Shown piece by piece: positions 52,434 to 61,866 of a stretch of DNA of 64,000 bases. The translations under genes and the position numbers were made by a program. Within the stretch, counting starts at the first letter, position 1, and each line of letters opens with the position of its first letter. The stretch is from Streptosporangium becharense (GTDB lineage: Bacteria > Actinomycetota > Actinomycetes > Streptosporangiales > Streptosporangiaceae): NCBI RefSeq assembly GCF_014204985.1, contig NZ_JACHMP010000001.1:4588001-4652000 (forward strand). Reading direction: 5' to 3'. Under the pieces are notes generated by a model. It was not told the origin of the DNA and made no database searches. It saw only the letters and a list, made by a program, of their open reading frames with translations.

Positions 52434-53831
52434 TCAGGTGCGGTATACCGTCGTGCCGTCCACCTCGTCCTTGGACAGCCGGCGGAGGAGATAGAGCCCC
52501 TCCAGGGCGAACTCCAGTGCGGCGGCGGCGTGCCCCGGGGACTCGTCGCCGATGCCGAGCTGAGACATGATCTTGGCCAGCCCGGGGACGGGACCGACCC
52601 CGCGCAGCAACTCGGCGGCGGGGACGAGCGACCCCGACTCGACCTGGACGCCGTCGGAGAACCGCTCCAGCAGCGGGTTGAGATCCGTGCCGCCGAGCGT
52701 GCGCCGGAACGTCTCGGCCACGGCTCTGCGGAGCAGGTGACCGAGGATCTCGATCTCCCGGCCCTCCTCGCTGACCTCGAACTCCACCTTGCCGCGGAGC
52801 GTGTGCACGATCCCCGGCAGGTCGGCGACCCGGGCCACCGCCCGCTCCTCGCCGGTCAGCGCGGCACGCCGGACGGCGGAGGCGGCGGCGGTCTCGGCGG
52901 CGGCGATGGAGAAACGGGCCGACACCCCGGAACGCGCGTCCACGGCCGTCGACTCGCGGACCAGCCGGGTGAAGCGGGCGATCGTCTCGACGAGGTGCTC
53001 GGGCAGGTCGGCACCCACCTGGCCGAGCGCGGCCTCCTGCCGGATGAGGACCAGCTCGGTGTCGATCGACAGCGGGTAGTGGGTGCGGATCTCGGCGCCG
53101 AAGCGGTCCTTCAGCGGGGTGATGATCCGGCCGCGGTTGGTGTAGTCCTCGGGGTTGGCGCTGGCGATCAGCAGGACGTCCAGGGGCAGCCGCAGGTTGT
53201 AGCCCCTGACCTGGATGTCGCGCTCCTCCAGCACGTTCAGCAGCGACACCTGGATCCGCTCGGCCAGGTCGGGCAGCTCGTTGACGGAGAAGACGCCCCG
53301 GTTGCTCCGAGGCACCAGGCCGTAGTGGACGGTCTCCGGGTCGCCGAGCGTCCGCCCCTCCGCGATCTTGATCGGATCGACGTCGCCGATCAGGTCGCCG
53401 ACGGACGTGTCGGGGGTGGCGAGCTTCTCGCCGTACCGGTCGTCCCGGTGCTTCCAGGAGATCGGCAGCTCCTCGCCCGCGTCCGCGGCCAGACGGCGGC
53501 AGCGCACGCACGAGGGCACGTAGGGGTGGTCGTTGATCTCACAGCCCTCGACGACGGGCGTCCACTCGTCGAGAAGACCCGTCACGGTGCGGATGAGCCG
53601 GGTCTTGCCCTGGCCGCGCTCACCCAGCAGGACCAGGTCGTGCCCGGCGAGCAGCGCGCGTTCCAGGTGCGGGAGGACGGTGTCGTCGAAGCCCACGATG
53701 CCGGGGAACCGCGGCTCCCCCGCCCTGAGCCTGGCCAGGAGATTCTCACGGATCTCGGCCTTTACCGTACGGTGGATATGGCCGCTCGCGCGAAGCTCGC
53801 GCAGAGTGCGTGGCTCTGGGATGTGAGGCAC
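52434..53831 (-). CDS. MoxR/ChlI-like AAA+ ATPase
   Basis: AAA+ ATPase of 465 aa related to magnesium chelatase subunit I. Walker A is LLGERGQGKT (residues ~62-71), the Walker B-like segment is RGVFSVNELPDL, sensor 1 lies in LIASANPEDY, and ITPLKDRFGAEIRTHYP carries the arginine finger region. SCVRCRRLA adds a Cys pair. GTG 53831 is chosen because the PHIPEPRTLRELRASG start matches related proteins; no clear Shine-Dalgarno site is seen. It forms a two-gene unit with the VWA protein. Confidence 0.87.
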   Translation of the reverse strand: MPHIPEPRTLRELRASGHIHRTVKAEIRENLLARLRAGEPRFPGIVGFDDTVLPHLERALLAGHDLVLLGERGQGKTRLIRTVTGLLDEWTPVVEGCEINDHPYVPSCVRCRRLAADAGEELPISWKHRDDRYGEKLATPDTSVGDLIGDVDPIKIAEGRTLGDPETVHYGLVPRSNRGVFSVNELPDLAERIQVSLLNVLEERDIQVRGYNLRLPLDVLLIASANPEDYTNRGRIITPLKDRFGAEIRTHYPLSIDTELVLIRQEAALGQVGADLPEHLVETIARFTRLVRESTAVDARSGVSARFSIAAAETAAASAVRRAALTGEERAVARVADLPGIVHTLRGKVEFEVSEEGREIEILGHLLRRAVAETFRRTLGGTDLNPLLERFSDGVQVESGSLVPAAELLRGVGPVPGLAKIMSQLGIGDESPGHAAAALEFALEGLYLLRRLSKDEVDGTTVYRT

Positions 53832-54117
53832 AGGACCGAGACTACGTCCCCGAGGTCCGATCCGACACTCTCCTCCGTCCTTCGGATCTTGACCATTGTG
53901 TGCCGATCCGTGCGAGTGCTTGTCCGCGCAGTGGGGAGAATCGCTCCAAGACAGGGCTTCGGAAAGTTGCCGGGGCATGACGTCACGGAGGGTTCCAGGA
54001 AGGCCCGTTAACGGAATTTCACAGCCGGTTTCACAACGAACCCACGGCCGACACCCCGGGCGGGGTCAGGGACGCCCCCGGCGGCGAGCCGTCATACATG
54101 AGGGAGAGGCGAGACGA

Positions 54118-55308
54118 GTGGCGCTGATGACGAGCCGTTTCGCCGATGGCCTCGCGGTGGGACCCGACCTGGTCGCCGCAGCCGAGACCGCCGTGCGCCA
54201 GGCCCTGTCCGGGCTGTCCGGCCCGGCGGACCTGATCTGTTTCTTCATCTGCGGGGACGACCCCGACGACGTCTCCCGGGCCGGGCTGCGCGCGATGAGC
54301 ATCGCCCCCGGCGCCGCCGTTCTCGGGTGCAGCGCCACCGGGGTCATCGGCGACGGACAGGGGGTGGAGGCCACCCCGTCGGTGAGCGCCTGGGCCGCCA
54401 GCCTGGAGGGGGCCCGGCTGACGACCTTCGCGCTCGACACCTTCCGGACCGACGACCGCTTCGTCGTGGTCGGCCTGCCGGAACGCGGGTCCGACGACCG
54501 GGCCGCCATCATGTTCGCCGACCCCTACACCTTCCCCACCGACGGCTTCGTCGAGCGCTCCGCGGAGGTCCTCGGTGACCTTCCGCTGGCCGGCGGCCTG
54601 GCCAACGCCGTCCAGGGCCGCGGTGCGGTGCGGCTCTTCGCCGACGGGGAGGTCCACACGGAGGGTGCCGTCGGGGTGCTGCTCAGCGGCCCGGTCAACG
54701 TCAGCACCGTGGTCAGCCAGGGGTGCCGCCCGATCGGCCCCACGATGGCCGTCACCGAGGCCGAGGACAACATCCTCCTCGAACTCGCCGGCCAGCCCGC
54801 CCTGGCCCGGCTGGAGGAGATCGTCAGCGCTCTGGACGAGGACGACCGCGATCTGGTCGCCTCGGGCCTGCAGATCGGTGTCGCCATGGACGAGTACGCC
54901 GAACGGCACGAGCAGGGCGACTTCCTGATCCGGGGCGTGCTCGGCATCGACCCCGAGCGGGAGGCCGTCGCCATCGGCGACGTCGTCGAGATCGGCCGCA
55001 CCGTCCGCTTCCAGGTCCGCGACGCCGCCACCGCCGACGAGGACCTGTACGAGGTGCTCGACTCCCACCGCGAGCAGTTCGGCCGGGTCGACGGCGCCCT
55101 GCTGTTCTCCTGCAACGGCCGCGGCTCCGCCATGTTCGGCACCTCCGACCACGACGCCGTCGCCGTCCGTGACATCCTGGGGCCCATCGGCGTGGCCGGC
55201 TTCTTCGCCGCCGGCGAGATCGGCCCGGTCGGCGGACGCAACCACGTGCACGGGTTCACCGCCTCGGTGCTGGTCTTCTCCGCTCACCCGCCCGCCGACC
55301 GGCCCTGA
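54118..55308 (+). CDS. FIST N/C domain sensory protein
   Basis: A 396-aa protein with the FIST N domain (ADLICFFICGDDPDD, AAVLGCSATGVIGDGQG, GDLPLAGGLANAVQGRG) and the FIST_C domain (LIRGVLGIDPEREAVAIGD, GALLFSCNGRGSAMFG, VAGFFAAGEIGPVGG). FIST proteins are thought to sense small molecules, perhaps amino acids, and to feed signalling pathways. No output domain is fused here. GTG 54118 follows AGGGAGAGG; ATG 54127 is a second option. The 3' end with the stop codon is duplicated in the downstream spacer. Confidence 0.87.
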   Translation: MALMTSRFADGLAVGPDLVAAAETAVRQALSGLSGPADLICFFICGDDPDDVSRAGLRAMSIAPGAAVLGCSATGVIGDGQGVEATPSVSAWAASLEGARLTTFALDTFRTDDRFVVVGLPERGSDDRAAIMFADPYTFPTDGFVERSAEVLGDLPLAGGLANAVQGRGAVRLFADGEVHTEGAVGVLLSGPVNVSTVVSQGCRPIGPTMAVTEAEDNILLELAGQPALARLEEIVSALDEDDRDLVASGLQIGVAMDEYAERHEQGDFLIRGVLGIDPEREAVAIGDVVEIGRTVRFQVRDAATADEDLYEVLDSHREQFGRVDGALLFSCNGRGSAMFGTSDHDAVAVRDILGPIGVAGFFAAGEIGPVGGRNHVHGFTASVLVFSAHPPADRP

Positions 55309-55360
55309 CGTGCTCACCGGTCTCCGGCCGACCGGCCCTGACGCGCTCACCGGTCCCCGG
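55295..55360. repeat. 33-bp tandem duplication across the FIST stop codon
   Basis: Units 55295-55327 and 55328-55360 differ at two bases. The first contains the last codons and TGA stop of the FIST gene, so a duplicate gene end lies in the spacer. Confidence 0.88.
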
Positions 55361-55389
55361 CCGGGCGGCCCGTCCGCGGGGCACGCGGT

Positions 55390-56250
55390 TCAGGACACCC
55401 GGGACGGCGCGGCGGTCCAGGTGTCGCAGGCGGAGGGGGAGACCGCGTCGTAGCCGCGCTCGAACCAGCGGACCCGGTTGGGGCCGGAGCCGTGGGTGCG
55501 GTGGTCGCCGTCGTCGCCGCTGGCGCGGATCGCCTCGGACAACGCCTCCCAGTCCTGCCCGGTACGCGCCAGGGAGTGCCGTACGCTGCCCAGGAACACC
55601 CCTGACAGGCAGTCGGCCTGCAGCTCGTAGCGGCGGCCGAGCTCGGCCCGGCGCGCGCGGTCGGACCGGGCGCGGGCCTCGTAGTGGTCCCTGACGCCGG
55701 TGAGGCTCTGCAGATGGTGGCCGTACTCGTGGGCCGCCACCTTGAGCGGGTAGAGGTCGGTCCGGTCCTCGATCCAGCCACCGGTGAGCGGGAACACCAG
55801 CGTGGCCCGCTCCGTGCAGTAGAAGGCCGCCGCGCCGGCGGGCCAGCGGACCCCGCACACCCGCTTCTCGGGCTGCTCGTAGAGACGGACCGTGGGCTTG
55901 CGGAACCTCAGCCCGGCCCGGGCGAAGTGATCGGACCATGACCTGTTGAGACACCTCATGGCCGCCGTCAGATACTCACCCGTCCGGGGGATGCCGCGAT
56001 CGACGATCGGCGGCTCCGGGCAGGACGTGGCCGCCAGTCTGCCGCTCCTGAGCAACGGGCTCCCGGGAGAGCCGGGGAAGCCGGCCTGCGCGGCCCGGGG
56101 AGAGCCGGGCGAGCCGGGGGAGGCCGCCTGCGCGGCCCCGGGCGGTAGGACGGCGAGGCAGGCGGCCCCCAGGAGGGCCCACGGGACGAGGGCGGCCGGG
56201 CGCCGCCGGGCGGGTCCCCGGAGACCGCCGCCGAACGGGAGGAAACGCAT
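55390..56250 (-). CDS. Secreted neutral zinc metallopeptidase
   Basis: Predicted exported zinc peptidase of 286 aa. A signal peptide (residues ~1-43, ending PPGAAQAA) is followed by a Ser/Pro/Gly repeat region (SPGSPGSP twice). The catalytic core has KVAAHEYGHHLQ (HExxH) and the downstream RRYELQADCLSGVFLG, which supplies the third ligand, as in YpfJ-like neutral zinc metallopeptidases. ATG 56250 is chosen for the signal peptide; the frame is open upstream. The substrate is unknown. Confidence 0.87.
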   Translation of the reverse strand: MRFLPFGGGLRGPARRRPAALVPWALLGAACLAVLPPGAAQAASPGSPGSPRAAQAGFPGSPGSPLLRSGRLAATSCPEPPIVDRGIPRTGEYLTAAMRCLNRSWSDHFARAGLRFRKPTVRLYEQPEKRVCGVRWPAGAAAFYCTERATLVFPLTGGWIEDRTDLYPLKVAAHEYGHHLQSLTGVRDHYEARARSDRARRAELGRRYELQADCLSGVFLGSVRHSLARTGQDWEALSEAIRASGDDGDHRTHGSGPNRVRWFERGYDAVSPSACDTWTAAPSRVS

Positions 56251-56336
56251 GACCGGACAGCTTAGAACCCCCGGCCCGTCCGGTCGGCCGCCACCACCGG
56301 CGCGTCCCGTCCGGCCGGGACCCCCGTTCCTCCCCG

Positions 56337-56342
56337 TACGAT
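56337..56342 (+). promoter_or_regulatory. Candidate -10 for leaderless ilvA transcript
   Basis: TACGAT lies seven bases before ATG 56350 and no Shine-Dalgarno site is visible. It overlaps the alternative ATG at 56341, which argues against that start. Confidence 0.45.
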
Positions 56343-56349
56343 GGCCCGC

Positions 56350-57558
56350 ATGCCCGACTCTCAGGTGACCTTCGAGGACGTGGTCGCCGCGCGTGAGACG
56401 CTGGCCGATGTCGCCCTGCGCACCCCGGTGATCCACTCACACGTGCTCTCCGGCGTCGTCGGCGGGCCCGTCCACCTCAAGTGCGAGAACCTGCAACGGT
56501 CGGGGTCGTTCAAGGTGCGCGGGGCCTATGTCAGGATCGCCCACCTGAGCGAGGAGGAGCGGCGGCGGGGAGTGGTCGCGGCCAGCGCGGGCAACCACGC
56601 GCAGGGCGTGGCGCTCGGGTCGGGGCTGGTCGGAGCCGCCGCGACGGTCTACATGCCGCAGGGGGCGCCGCTGCCCAAGGTCGCCGCGACACGCTCCTAC
56701 GGGGCCGAGGTCGTCTTCGCCGGTCATACCGTGGACGTCGCGCTGGCCGCCGCGCGGGAGCACGCCGAGCGGACCGGGGCGGTGTTCATCCATCCCTTCG
56801 ACCACCCGGACGTGATCGCCGGGCAGGGCACGATCGGGCTGGAGATCGTGGAGCAGCTCCCCGAGGTCGGGACGATCGTGATGTCGCTGGGCGGCGGCGG
56901 GCTGGCCGCGGGGGTCGCGCTCGCGGCCAAGTCGCTCCGGCCGGGTGTGCGGATCGTCGGTGTGCAGGCCGAACGGGCCGCCGCCTACCCGGCCTCGCTG
57001 GCCGCGGGACAACCCGTCGGCGTGGAGCCCGCCTCCACGATGGCCGACGGCATCGCGGTGGGCCGTCCGGGGGAGCTGCCCTTCGAGCTGATCCACTACC
57101 TGGTCGACCACGTCGTCACGGTCAGCGAGAGCGAGATCTCCCGGGCGCTGGTGCTCTGCCTGGAGCGTGCGAAGCAGGTCGTCGAGCCCGCCGGGGTGGC
57201 GGGGGTGGCGGCGATCCTGGCCCGGCCGCAGATCTTCGAGCCGCCGGTGGTCGCCGTGCTCTCCGGGGGCAACATCGACCCGCTGCTGCTGGCGAAGGTC
57301 CTGCGGCACGGCCTGGCCGCCGCCGGACGCTACCTCACCCTCCGGGTGCGGCTCCCCGACCGGCCGGGCGTGCTGGCGGCGATGCTGGCCAGGATGGGGG
57401 AGCTCGGCGCGAACGTGGTCGACATCGTGCACGAGCGGCTGGGCATGCACCCGGGGGACGTCGAGGTCCAGCTCCAGTCGGAGACCCGGGGCCCCGCCCA
57501 CGCGGAGGAGGTGCTGGACGCCCTCCGGGCGGACGGGTACAAGATCGTCATCAGCTGA
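56350..57558 (+). CDS. ilvA: Threonine ammonia-lyase with ACT domain
   Basis: PLP enzyme that deaminates threonine to 2-oxobutanoate for isoleucine synthesis, or catabolically. The 402-aa product has the PLP lysine in SGSFKVRGAY (Lys 55), SAGNHAQGVALG, SLGGGGLAAGVAL (phosphate-binding loop) and a C-terminal single ACT domain (about residues 325-402). A single ACT domain is typical of the actinobacterial form. ATG 56350 is preferred over ATG 56341 because TACGAT sits seven bases upstream. Promoter sequence overlaps the divergent peptidase region. Confidence 0.93.
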   Translation: MPDSQVTFEDVVAARETLADVALRTPVIHSHVLSGVVGGPVHLKCENLQRSGSFKVRGAYVRIAHLSEEERRRGVVAASAGNHAQGVALGSGLVGAAATVYMPQGAPLPKVAATRSYGAEVVFAGHTVDVALAAAREHAERTGAVFIHPFDHPDVIAGQGTIGLEIVEQLPEVGTIVMSLGGGGLAAGVALAAKSLRPGVRIVGVQAERAAAYPASLAAGQPVGVEPASTMADGIAVGRPGELPFELIHYLVDHVVTVSESEISRALVLCLERAKQVVEPAGVAGVAAILARPQIFEPPVVAVLSGGNIDPLLLAKVLRHGLAAAGRYLTLRVRLPDRPGVLAAMLARMGELGANVVDIVHERLGMHPGDVEVQLQSETRGPAHAEEVLDALRADGYKIVIS

Positions 57559-57708
57559 GCCGCAGGACCGCGGGGCCGCCGCCGCGACCGTGACCGCCGG
57601 CACGGGGCACGCCGGGCCGTGACGGGGCGGTGGCGGCCCCGGCGGCACCCGCCGTGGTCCGGTGGGCCCGCCGTGACGGGGCGGCCCGCGGTGACCGTTA
57701 CGGGGCGG

Positions 57709-57733
57709 TCCGCCGCCGCGGTGCGGCGGCGGA
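57709..57733. terminator. Hairpin between convergent ilvA and M1 peptidase genes
   Basis: TCCGCCGCCGC (57709-57719) pairs perfectly with GCGGCGGCGGA (57723-57733) over a three-base loop, two bases from the stop of the peptidase gene. The preceding ~100 bp contain degenerate GTGACGGGGCGG repeats. Confidence 0.65.
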
Positions 57734-57735
57734 TC

Positions 57736-59181
57736 TCACCAGGTGGTCGGCTTCTCCGGGGTGAACAGCCAGGCGTCGAAGAGCGCGTCGAGATCCTTGC
57801 CGGAGATCTTCTCCGCCAGCGCGATGAACTCCGCGGTCGTGACGTGGCCGTACCGGTGCTGGGTGTTCCAGTCTTTCAGCAGCCTGAAGAACGCCTCTTC
57901 CCCGATGCGCTGCCTGAGCGCGTGGAGCGTCATGCCGCCGCGGACGTAGACCGAGCTGTTGAACAGGTCGTCCGGCCTGGCCTCGCCCGCCGGGTAGCTC
58001 CAGATGGGGGCGTCGGCGGGGGCGGAGTAGTTTCTGCGGAAGAGCTGCTCGGCGGTCGCGAGCCCCCGGTGCTCCGACCAGAGCCACTCGGCGTAGGTCG
58101 CAAAGCCCTCGTTGAGCCAGAGCTCCCGCCACCGCTTGATGGTCAGGCTGTTGCCGAACCACTGGTGGGCCAGCTCGTGGCTGATGATGTCCTCGTCCGG
58201 GTCGAACCCCCCGTAGACGGGCTTGGTCTGGTTCTCCAGCGCGTACCCCGCGGGGAAGTCGTCGACGATGCCCCCGGTGGAGTCGAACGGGTAGGGGCCG
58301 AAGACGGTGCTCCAGTAGTCGGTCATCTCCGCCGACAGCTTGTACAGGTTGTCCAGCGAGCCGCGGAACTTCGGGTCGACGGCCGCCAGGTTCCTGATGC
58401 CCGTCCTGGTCTTGCCCTGACGCATCTCGAACTTGCCCAGGGTCATGGTGGCCAGGTAGCTGGCCATCGGGTCGTCCTCACGCCAGACGAAGGTCGTCCT
58501 GCCTCCGGTGGTCTTCGGCTCGCCGACGAGCTCGCCGTTGGCCAGCGCGGTCACGCCCTTGGGCACGGTGATCTCGAAGTCGTAGCGCGCCTTGTCGAGC
58601 GGATGGTCGTTGCCCGGGAACCAGGTCCGGGCGCCGTTGGGCTGGCAGGTGACGAACGCGCCGTCCGGGGTCGGGATGAAGCCGTACGTGCCCAGGTTGG
58701 AGGAGTCTCTGACCGGCTTGGGCTCCCCGGCGTAGGCGACCTCCACGGCGAAGGACGCCCGGTCCGCCACGGGCGTGGCCGGGATGACGGTGAGCTCGCC
58801 CCCGGACCGTTCGTACCGGGCGGGGCGGCCGTCGACGGTGATCCTGTTGATCGTGAACCCGGACAGGTCGAGGTTGAACCTGGCCAGCTGCTGGGTGGCC
58901 TTGGCCTCGATCGTCGCCACTCCGGTGAGGTGTTTGGTCCCGGGGTCGTAGCCGAGCTTGAGCCGGTAGCGGCCGACGTCGTAGCCGCCGTTGCCGTCCA
59001 GCGGGAAGTCGGGGTCGCCGATCCCCGGCGCGCCGACGCTCTCGGCGGACGGGATGGAAGCCGGCTCGGACTTCGTGGGCGGGGCGGTCGCGCTGTCGCC
59101 GTTCGAGGGCACGCAGGAGGTCATGCCGAGCGTGCTGAGAACGGTGGCCGTCGCCGCAACGACCAGCCGGCTGGAAACCAT
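57736..59181 (-). CDS. M1-family metallopeptidase lipoprotein
   Basis: Aminopeptidase N-like zinc peptidase of 481 aa. A signal sequence ends in a lipobox-like GMTSC (Cys ~23), then a Ser/Pro linker and the N-terminal beta domain. The catalytic domain has IISHELAHQWFGNSL (HExxH) and LWLNEGFATYAEWLW (third ligand Glu). It lacks the long C-terminal helical domain of E. coli PepN, like other short secreted M1 enzymes. ATG 59181 is preceded by GAGG. A hairpin in the leader (59205-59222) separates it from the RDD gene. Confidence 0.93.
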   Translation of the reverse strand: MVSSRLVVAATATVLSTLGMTSCVPSNGDSATAPPTKSEPASIPSAESVGAPGIGDPDFPLDGNGGYDVGRYRLKLGYDPGTKHLTGVATIEAKATQQLARFNLDLSGFTINRITVDGRPARYERSGGELTVIPATPVADRASFAVEVAYAGEPKPVRDSSNLGTYGFIPTPDGAFVTCQPNGARTWFPGNDHPLDKARYDFEITVPKGVTALANGELVGEPKTTGGRTTFVWREDDPMASYLATMTLGKFEMRQGKTRTGIRNLAAVDPKFRGSLDNLYKLSAEMTDYWSTVFGPYPFDSTGGIVDDFPAGYALENQTKPVYGGFDPDEDIISHELAHQWFGNSLTIKRWRELWLNEGFATYAEWLWSEHRGLATAEQLFRRNYSAPADAPIWSYPAGEARPDDLFNSSVYVRGGMTLHALRQRIGEEAFFRLLKDWNTQHRYGHVTTAEFIALAEKISGKDLDALFDAWLFTPEKPTTW

Positions 59182-59261
59182 GCCTCAAAGCCCCTCTGTT
59201 TTGACCCGGCTTGAAGGCCGGGCCCCCGTACAGGGCACACTACCGCTCGTGACCTGGGGCG

Positions 59262-59972
59262 TCAGGAATCCACGACGAGCGTCTTGGCCGCGATGTCGTG
59301 CACGGCCTGCTTGCGCGACTGGAAGAGGATGAAGGCCAGATCCACCCATCCCAGGCAGCATGTGACATACATGACCCAGGCCACGACCTGACGGAGCGCG
59401 GCCTGGCCGACGCCGACCCTCTGCCCGCCGAGGTCGGCCACCCGCAGGTGGAAGATCTTCTTACCGAGCGTCTGCCCGTTCCAGAAGGCGGTCAGCAACC
59501 AGTAGTACAGGAAACCGATGAACCCGACCAACAGGGTCTGGGTGTACGGCACCTCGATCGACAGGCCGGAGTCCGTGACGGTGGTGACGGTCCGGTAGGT
59601 GAACGGCGAGGAGACGAGGCCGATGACGAGGAGGTCCAGCAACCCCGCGAACAGGCGGCGCCAGCGCCCGCCCAGCCGCATGGGGCCCGGTCCGGGATAC
59701 CCGCCGGGTGGCACGCCGAAGGGGGCCTGACCGTAGTCGAAACCGGACTCCGCTCCGGGACCGTAGCCCTGCCTGGGGCCGTAACCCTGTCCGTAACCCT
59801 GTCCGGGGCCGTAACCCTGTCCGGGGCCGTAACCCTGTCCGGGGCCGTAACCCTGCCCGGGGCCGTAACCCTGTCCGTAGCCTTGCCCCGGTCCGTGGCC
59901 CTGTCCGGGACCGGACGAGGAGTCCGGTTCCCGGCCCGGTTCGTCCGGCGGCGGTGTCGGTGTTGAACCCAT
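59262..59972 (-). CDS. RDD-family membrane protein with GYGPGQ repeats
   Basis: A 236-aa protein. Residues ~20-75 form a Gly/Tyr/Pro/Gln-rich tandem repeat (about nine GYGPGQ-type units, 18 bp each). The RDD domain follows: RLGGRWRRLFAGLLDLLVIGL, a TM helix, then GQTLGKKIFHLRV and a basic C-terminal QSRKQAVHDIAAKTLVVD. Three or four membrane helices are predicted. The function of RDD proteins is unclear; the N-terminal repeats are common in actinobacterial members. ATG 59972 is chosen to avoid an implausible upstream extension. Confidence 0.88.
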   Translation of the reverse strand: MGSTPTPPPDEPGREPDSSSGPGQGHGPGQGYGQGYGPGQGYGPGQGYGPGQGYGPGQGYGQGYGPRQGYGPGAESGFDYGQAPFGVPPGGYPGPGPMRLGGRWRRLFAGLLDLLVIGLVSSPFTYRTVTTVTDSGLSIEVPYTQTLLVGFIGFLYYWLLTAFWNGQTLGKKIFHLRVADLGGQRVGVGQAALRQVVAWVMYVTCCLGWVDLAFILFQSRKQAVHDIAAKTLVVDS

Positions 59973-60028
59973 GAGACCTTGGTCGCCCCAGGAGGGCCAT
60001 GACAAACCAAAGACCGTTACCGGTTGTC

Positions 60029-60065
60029 CCCGGGCCCGGCCGGGGAGTCCCCGGCCGGGCCCGGG
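60029..60065. terminator. 17-bp perfect hairpin after hpd
   Basis: CCCGGGCCCGGCCGGGG (60029-60045) pairs over 17 bp with 60049-60065 around a three-base loop, just beyond the hpd stop on the minus strand. It is the most stable hairpin I noted in the window. Confidence 0.75.
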
Positions 60066-60072
60066 ACGAGGC

Positions 60073-61236
<1,164 letters not shown>

Positions 61237-61284
61237 GACAATATGCCCATCCATCCACCGGCTGGAGCGGAGTTTCTGTACATC

Positions 61285-61764
61285 ATGACGATTGATCAAC
61301 TCGACGCCCGGCTGATCGCGCTGCTGGCGGCCGAGCCCCGGCTGGGGGTGCTGGAGTGCTCACGGCGGCTGGGTGTGGCCAGAGGGACCGTGCAGGCGAG
61401 GCTCGACCGGCTGCTCGCCCGGGGGGTGATCACCGGGTTCGGCCCCGACGTCGCCCCGGCCGCGCTGGGCTACGACGTGACCGCGTTCGTGACCCTGCAG
61501 ATCCGCCAGGTCAGCGGGCACGACCCGGTGGCCGACCAACTGGCCGCGATCCCCGAGGTGCTGGAGGTGCACACGATCACCGGCGGCGACGACATGCACT
61601 GCCGGGTCGTGGCGCGCAGCAATGCGGATCTCCAGCGGGTAATTGACCTGATCGTTGACGTCCGAGGGGTGGTCAGAACCTCCTCGGTGATCGCCCTGGA
61701 CACTCCCGTGCCATACCGGGTTCTGCCTTTGGTGGCCGATGTCCCGCGCAAGACGAAGGGGTAG
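61285..61764 (+). CDS. Lrp/AsnC-family transcriptional regulator
   Basis: Regulator of 159 aa with an N-terminal winged helix (TIDQLDARLIALLAAEPRLG, then LGVARGTVQARLDRLLARG) and a C-terminal RAM effector domain (DVTAFVTLQIRQV, VLEVHTITGGDDMHCRVVAR). Such proteins sense amino acids and often control adjacent catabolic genes. Divergence from hpd suggests tyrosine or phenylalanine as effector. ATG 61285 is given because it begins the conserved domain; ATG 61243 would add 14 residues. Confidence 0.9.
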   Translation: MTIDQLDARLIALLAAEPRLGVLECSRRLGVARGTVQARLDRLLARGVITGFGPDVAPAALGYDVTAFVTLQIRQVSGHDPVADQLAAIPEVLEVHTITGGDDMHCRVVARSNADLQRVIDLIVDVRGVVRTSSVIALDTPVPYRVLPLVADVPRKTKG

Positions 61765-61800
61765 TCGTACCCTTCAAGTAAGAACCACGCACCGTTATCC

Positions 61801-61844
61801 ATCGTTTACCCTTAACGATTCCCGCAGCCCACAGGGGTCTGCGG
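61801..61844 (+). promoter_or_regulatory. Inverted repeat and hairpin before the PBP gene
   Basis: ATCGTT-TACCCTT-AACGAT (61801-61819) is a perfect inverted repeat. It is followed by the hairpin CCGCAG/CTGCGG (61822-61827 with 61839-61844), 23 bp before the PBP start. One may be an operator and the other a weak terminator of the upstream regulator gene. Confidence 0.4.
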
Positions 61845-61866
61845 CGGTTGCGATCGGGGGTCACGC

